A DNA stretch of 64,000 bases from Saprospiraceae bacterium (GTDB lineage Bacteria; Bacteroidota; Bacteroidia; Chitinophagales; Saprospiraceae). Below the pieces are notes generated by a model. The model had not been told where the DNA came from, ran no database searches, and saw only the letters and a program-made list of their open reading frames with translations. Location: assembly GCA_020630435.1 (NCBI GenBank), contig JAHDBJ010000002.1, forward strand, positions 1 through 64,000, written 5' to 3'. Below, one piece after another: positions 63,265 to 64,000 of the stretch; position 1 is the first letter of the stretch; each line of letters begins with the position of its first letter. A program made the position numbers and the translations under genes.

Positions 63265-64000
63265 TTATAGTATATAACGGTGGGGGATTGTAATCTTTAC
63301 AATAGAATCTTCTCTAGTACTTCCTCGGGTTTCAATCTTAATATCACTTGATGTATTATAATGGACTTCTAGATACTTCAATTTTTGTTTGTTCATTATC
63401 TCAAACAAGTGCTTCTCACTAGCATTTTTATGTTTTTTAAGCCAGTTTACTCCTCCAACTGAAATGTCACAAAATATATTTTCTTGTTCTTCATAGATAC
63501 GTATTTCTAATATTCCATAATCTTTACCAGATTGTCGCATCTCTTTGAAATAATATTCTACAAAAGGTTGAATAATCATTGGAGGAATAATAATTATATC
63601 TGCTGTTTCTATTTCATTTTTAATGATATAATTAAAAGGCTTATCAATTAAAATACTTTGTAAAGTAATATAGTTCTCTAAAGCTTTAATTTCTTTTTCT
63701 AATAGAACACCTTTTTGTGTACTATTGTCTAAAGTAATTCTCAATAAACTAGAAAATTTACCAAGATACTTAGTTGCTAAAGCATTTTTTCCGCTGCCTA
63801 CAAGTTGTCTAATATTCTTTAGTGTTTGAAATATAAAATCTGCATTGATTTGACTTCTAAGTATTTGTTGTTCTAACAACATGGTTTCTTGGAGCTTTTT
63901 TCGCTTTTGAATATTGAAATAAAAGAAAAGCAAGATAATACCTAAGCCAAATATGATACTGATTAAAACAGCATAAATTGTTTTTGTTTGATAGGCTTGT
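63265..64000 (-). CDS. LytS-like histidine kinase, degenerate, 5' end outside window
   Basis: The frame continues past the window edge. The visible N-terminal part is one membrane helix (TIYAVLISIIFGLGIILLFF) and a coiled coil, then the His_kinase region and an ATPase-like domain. A TTG at 63933 is not the real start. The phospho-acceptor motif, normally QINPHFLFNTLNSI, reads QINADFIFQTLKNI, so the His is Asp. The N-box, normally QPLVENAIKHG, reads QPFVEYYFKEM and lacks the Asn. The first glycine box reads VGGVNWLKK and no second glycine box is seen. This is probably a pseudokinase or a sensor that works through another kinase, while its partner regulator is intact. The missing upstream part probably carries TPR or Y_Y_Y sensor repeats, by analogy with relatives. 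Confidence 0.85.
   Translation of the reverse strand, partial: QAYQTKTIYAVLISIIFGLGIILLFFYFNIQKRKKLQETMLLEQQILRSQINADFIFQTLKNIRQLVGSGKNALATKYLGKFSSLLRITLDNSTQKGVLLEKEIKALENYITLQSILIDKPFNYIIKNEIETADIIIIPPMIIQPFVEYYFKEMRQSGKDYGILEIRIYEEQENIFCDISVGGVNWLKKHKNASEKHLFEIMNKQKLKYLEVHYNTSSDIKIETRGSTREDSIVKITIPHRYIL

Noticed and set aside
1-64000. tRNA, rRNA and CRISPR arrays
   Set aside because: No T-loop-like GGTTCGA motifs in cloverleaf context, no rRNA sequence, and no regularly spaced short repeats were found on reading both strands.

Overview
The window is AT-rich chromosomal DNA from a member of the Bacteroidota. The evidence is consistent: type IX secretion (T9SS) sorting domains of both types (type A at 10459-12051 and 28791-32141, CHU_C-like type B at 37835-43777), a PorP/SprF-family outer-membrane protein, promoter-like -7 boxes of the form TAnnTTTG, many surface lipoproteins, and Wza/Wzz-type exopolysaccharide genes. 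Family content (trifunctional Ser/Thr kinase-ATPase-histidine kinase, HD-Pnk, CILP/FAM171-like lipoproteins, WG repeats) suggests the Saprospiria/Cytophagia side of the phylum, but the genus cannot be fixed from sequence alone. I see no rRNA, tRNA, CRISPR array or intact insertion sequence.

Layout. 1-7.1 kb: a giant signalling kinase and two multi-pass membrane proteins, all on the minus strand. 7.4-8 kb: an internally deleted glycosyltransferase-39 remnant on the plus strand, ended by a strong bidirectional hairpin. 8-18.5 kb: a minus-strand surface/envelope block with three paralogous CILP/FAM171-like lipoproteins, a decayed fourth copy, a T9SS-secreted modular protein, and an ECF sigma factor overlapping a protein that looks like a dual-membrane-spanning anti-sigma factor (cytoplasmic head, one inner-membrane helix, long periplasmic linker, outer-membrane barrel). 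19-27.5 kb: a UvrD-type helicase-nuclease, an M13 peptidase lipoprotein, an AlkC-type DNA glycosylase, a PLP decarboxylase and a one-domain asparaginase-like protein. 28.2-37.3 kb: two secreted proteins, a HerA-like ATPase, an alanine-glyoxylate-type aminotransferase and a CopA copper pump. 37.8-44.9 kb: a 1980-residue SprB-like adhesin followed by its probable PorP/SprF-type partner. 45.5-54.4 kb: a TPR histidine-kinase-like protein, Kdo transferase, and an exopolysaccharide operon (SLBB exporter, Wzz, GT4) behind a long structured leader. 54.4-64 kb: a WG-repeat protein, an LRR-bearing lipoprotein of the same CILP-like family, HD-Pnk, a Tas-like reductase, small secreted proteins, and a LytTR response regulator next to a degenerate LytS-like kinase that runs off the window.

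Unifying themes are cell-surface construction (lipoproteins, T9SS cargo, adhesin, polysaccharide) and its signalling. The points most worth a second look are: the sigma/dual-membrane anti-sigma pair, whose sigma gene lacks a normal start codon; a family of three 156-165 bp near-perfectly symmetric palindromic elements, two of them lying immediately upstream of paralogous lipoprotein genes; two histidine-kinase-like proteins without a phospho-acceptor histidine; gene remnants at 7.5 and 10 kb; and a leader with mutually exclusive hairpins ahead of the exopolysaccharide operon. Product calls rest on reading motifs by eye; no database search was possible.
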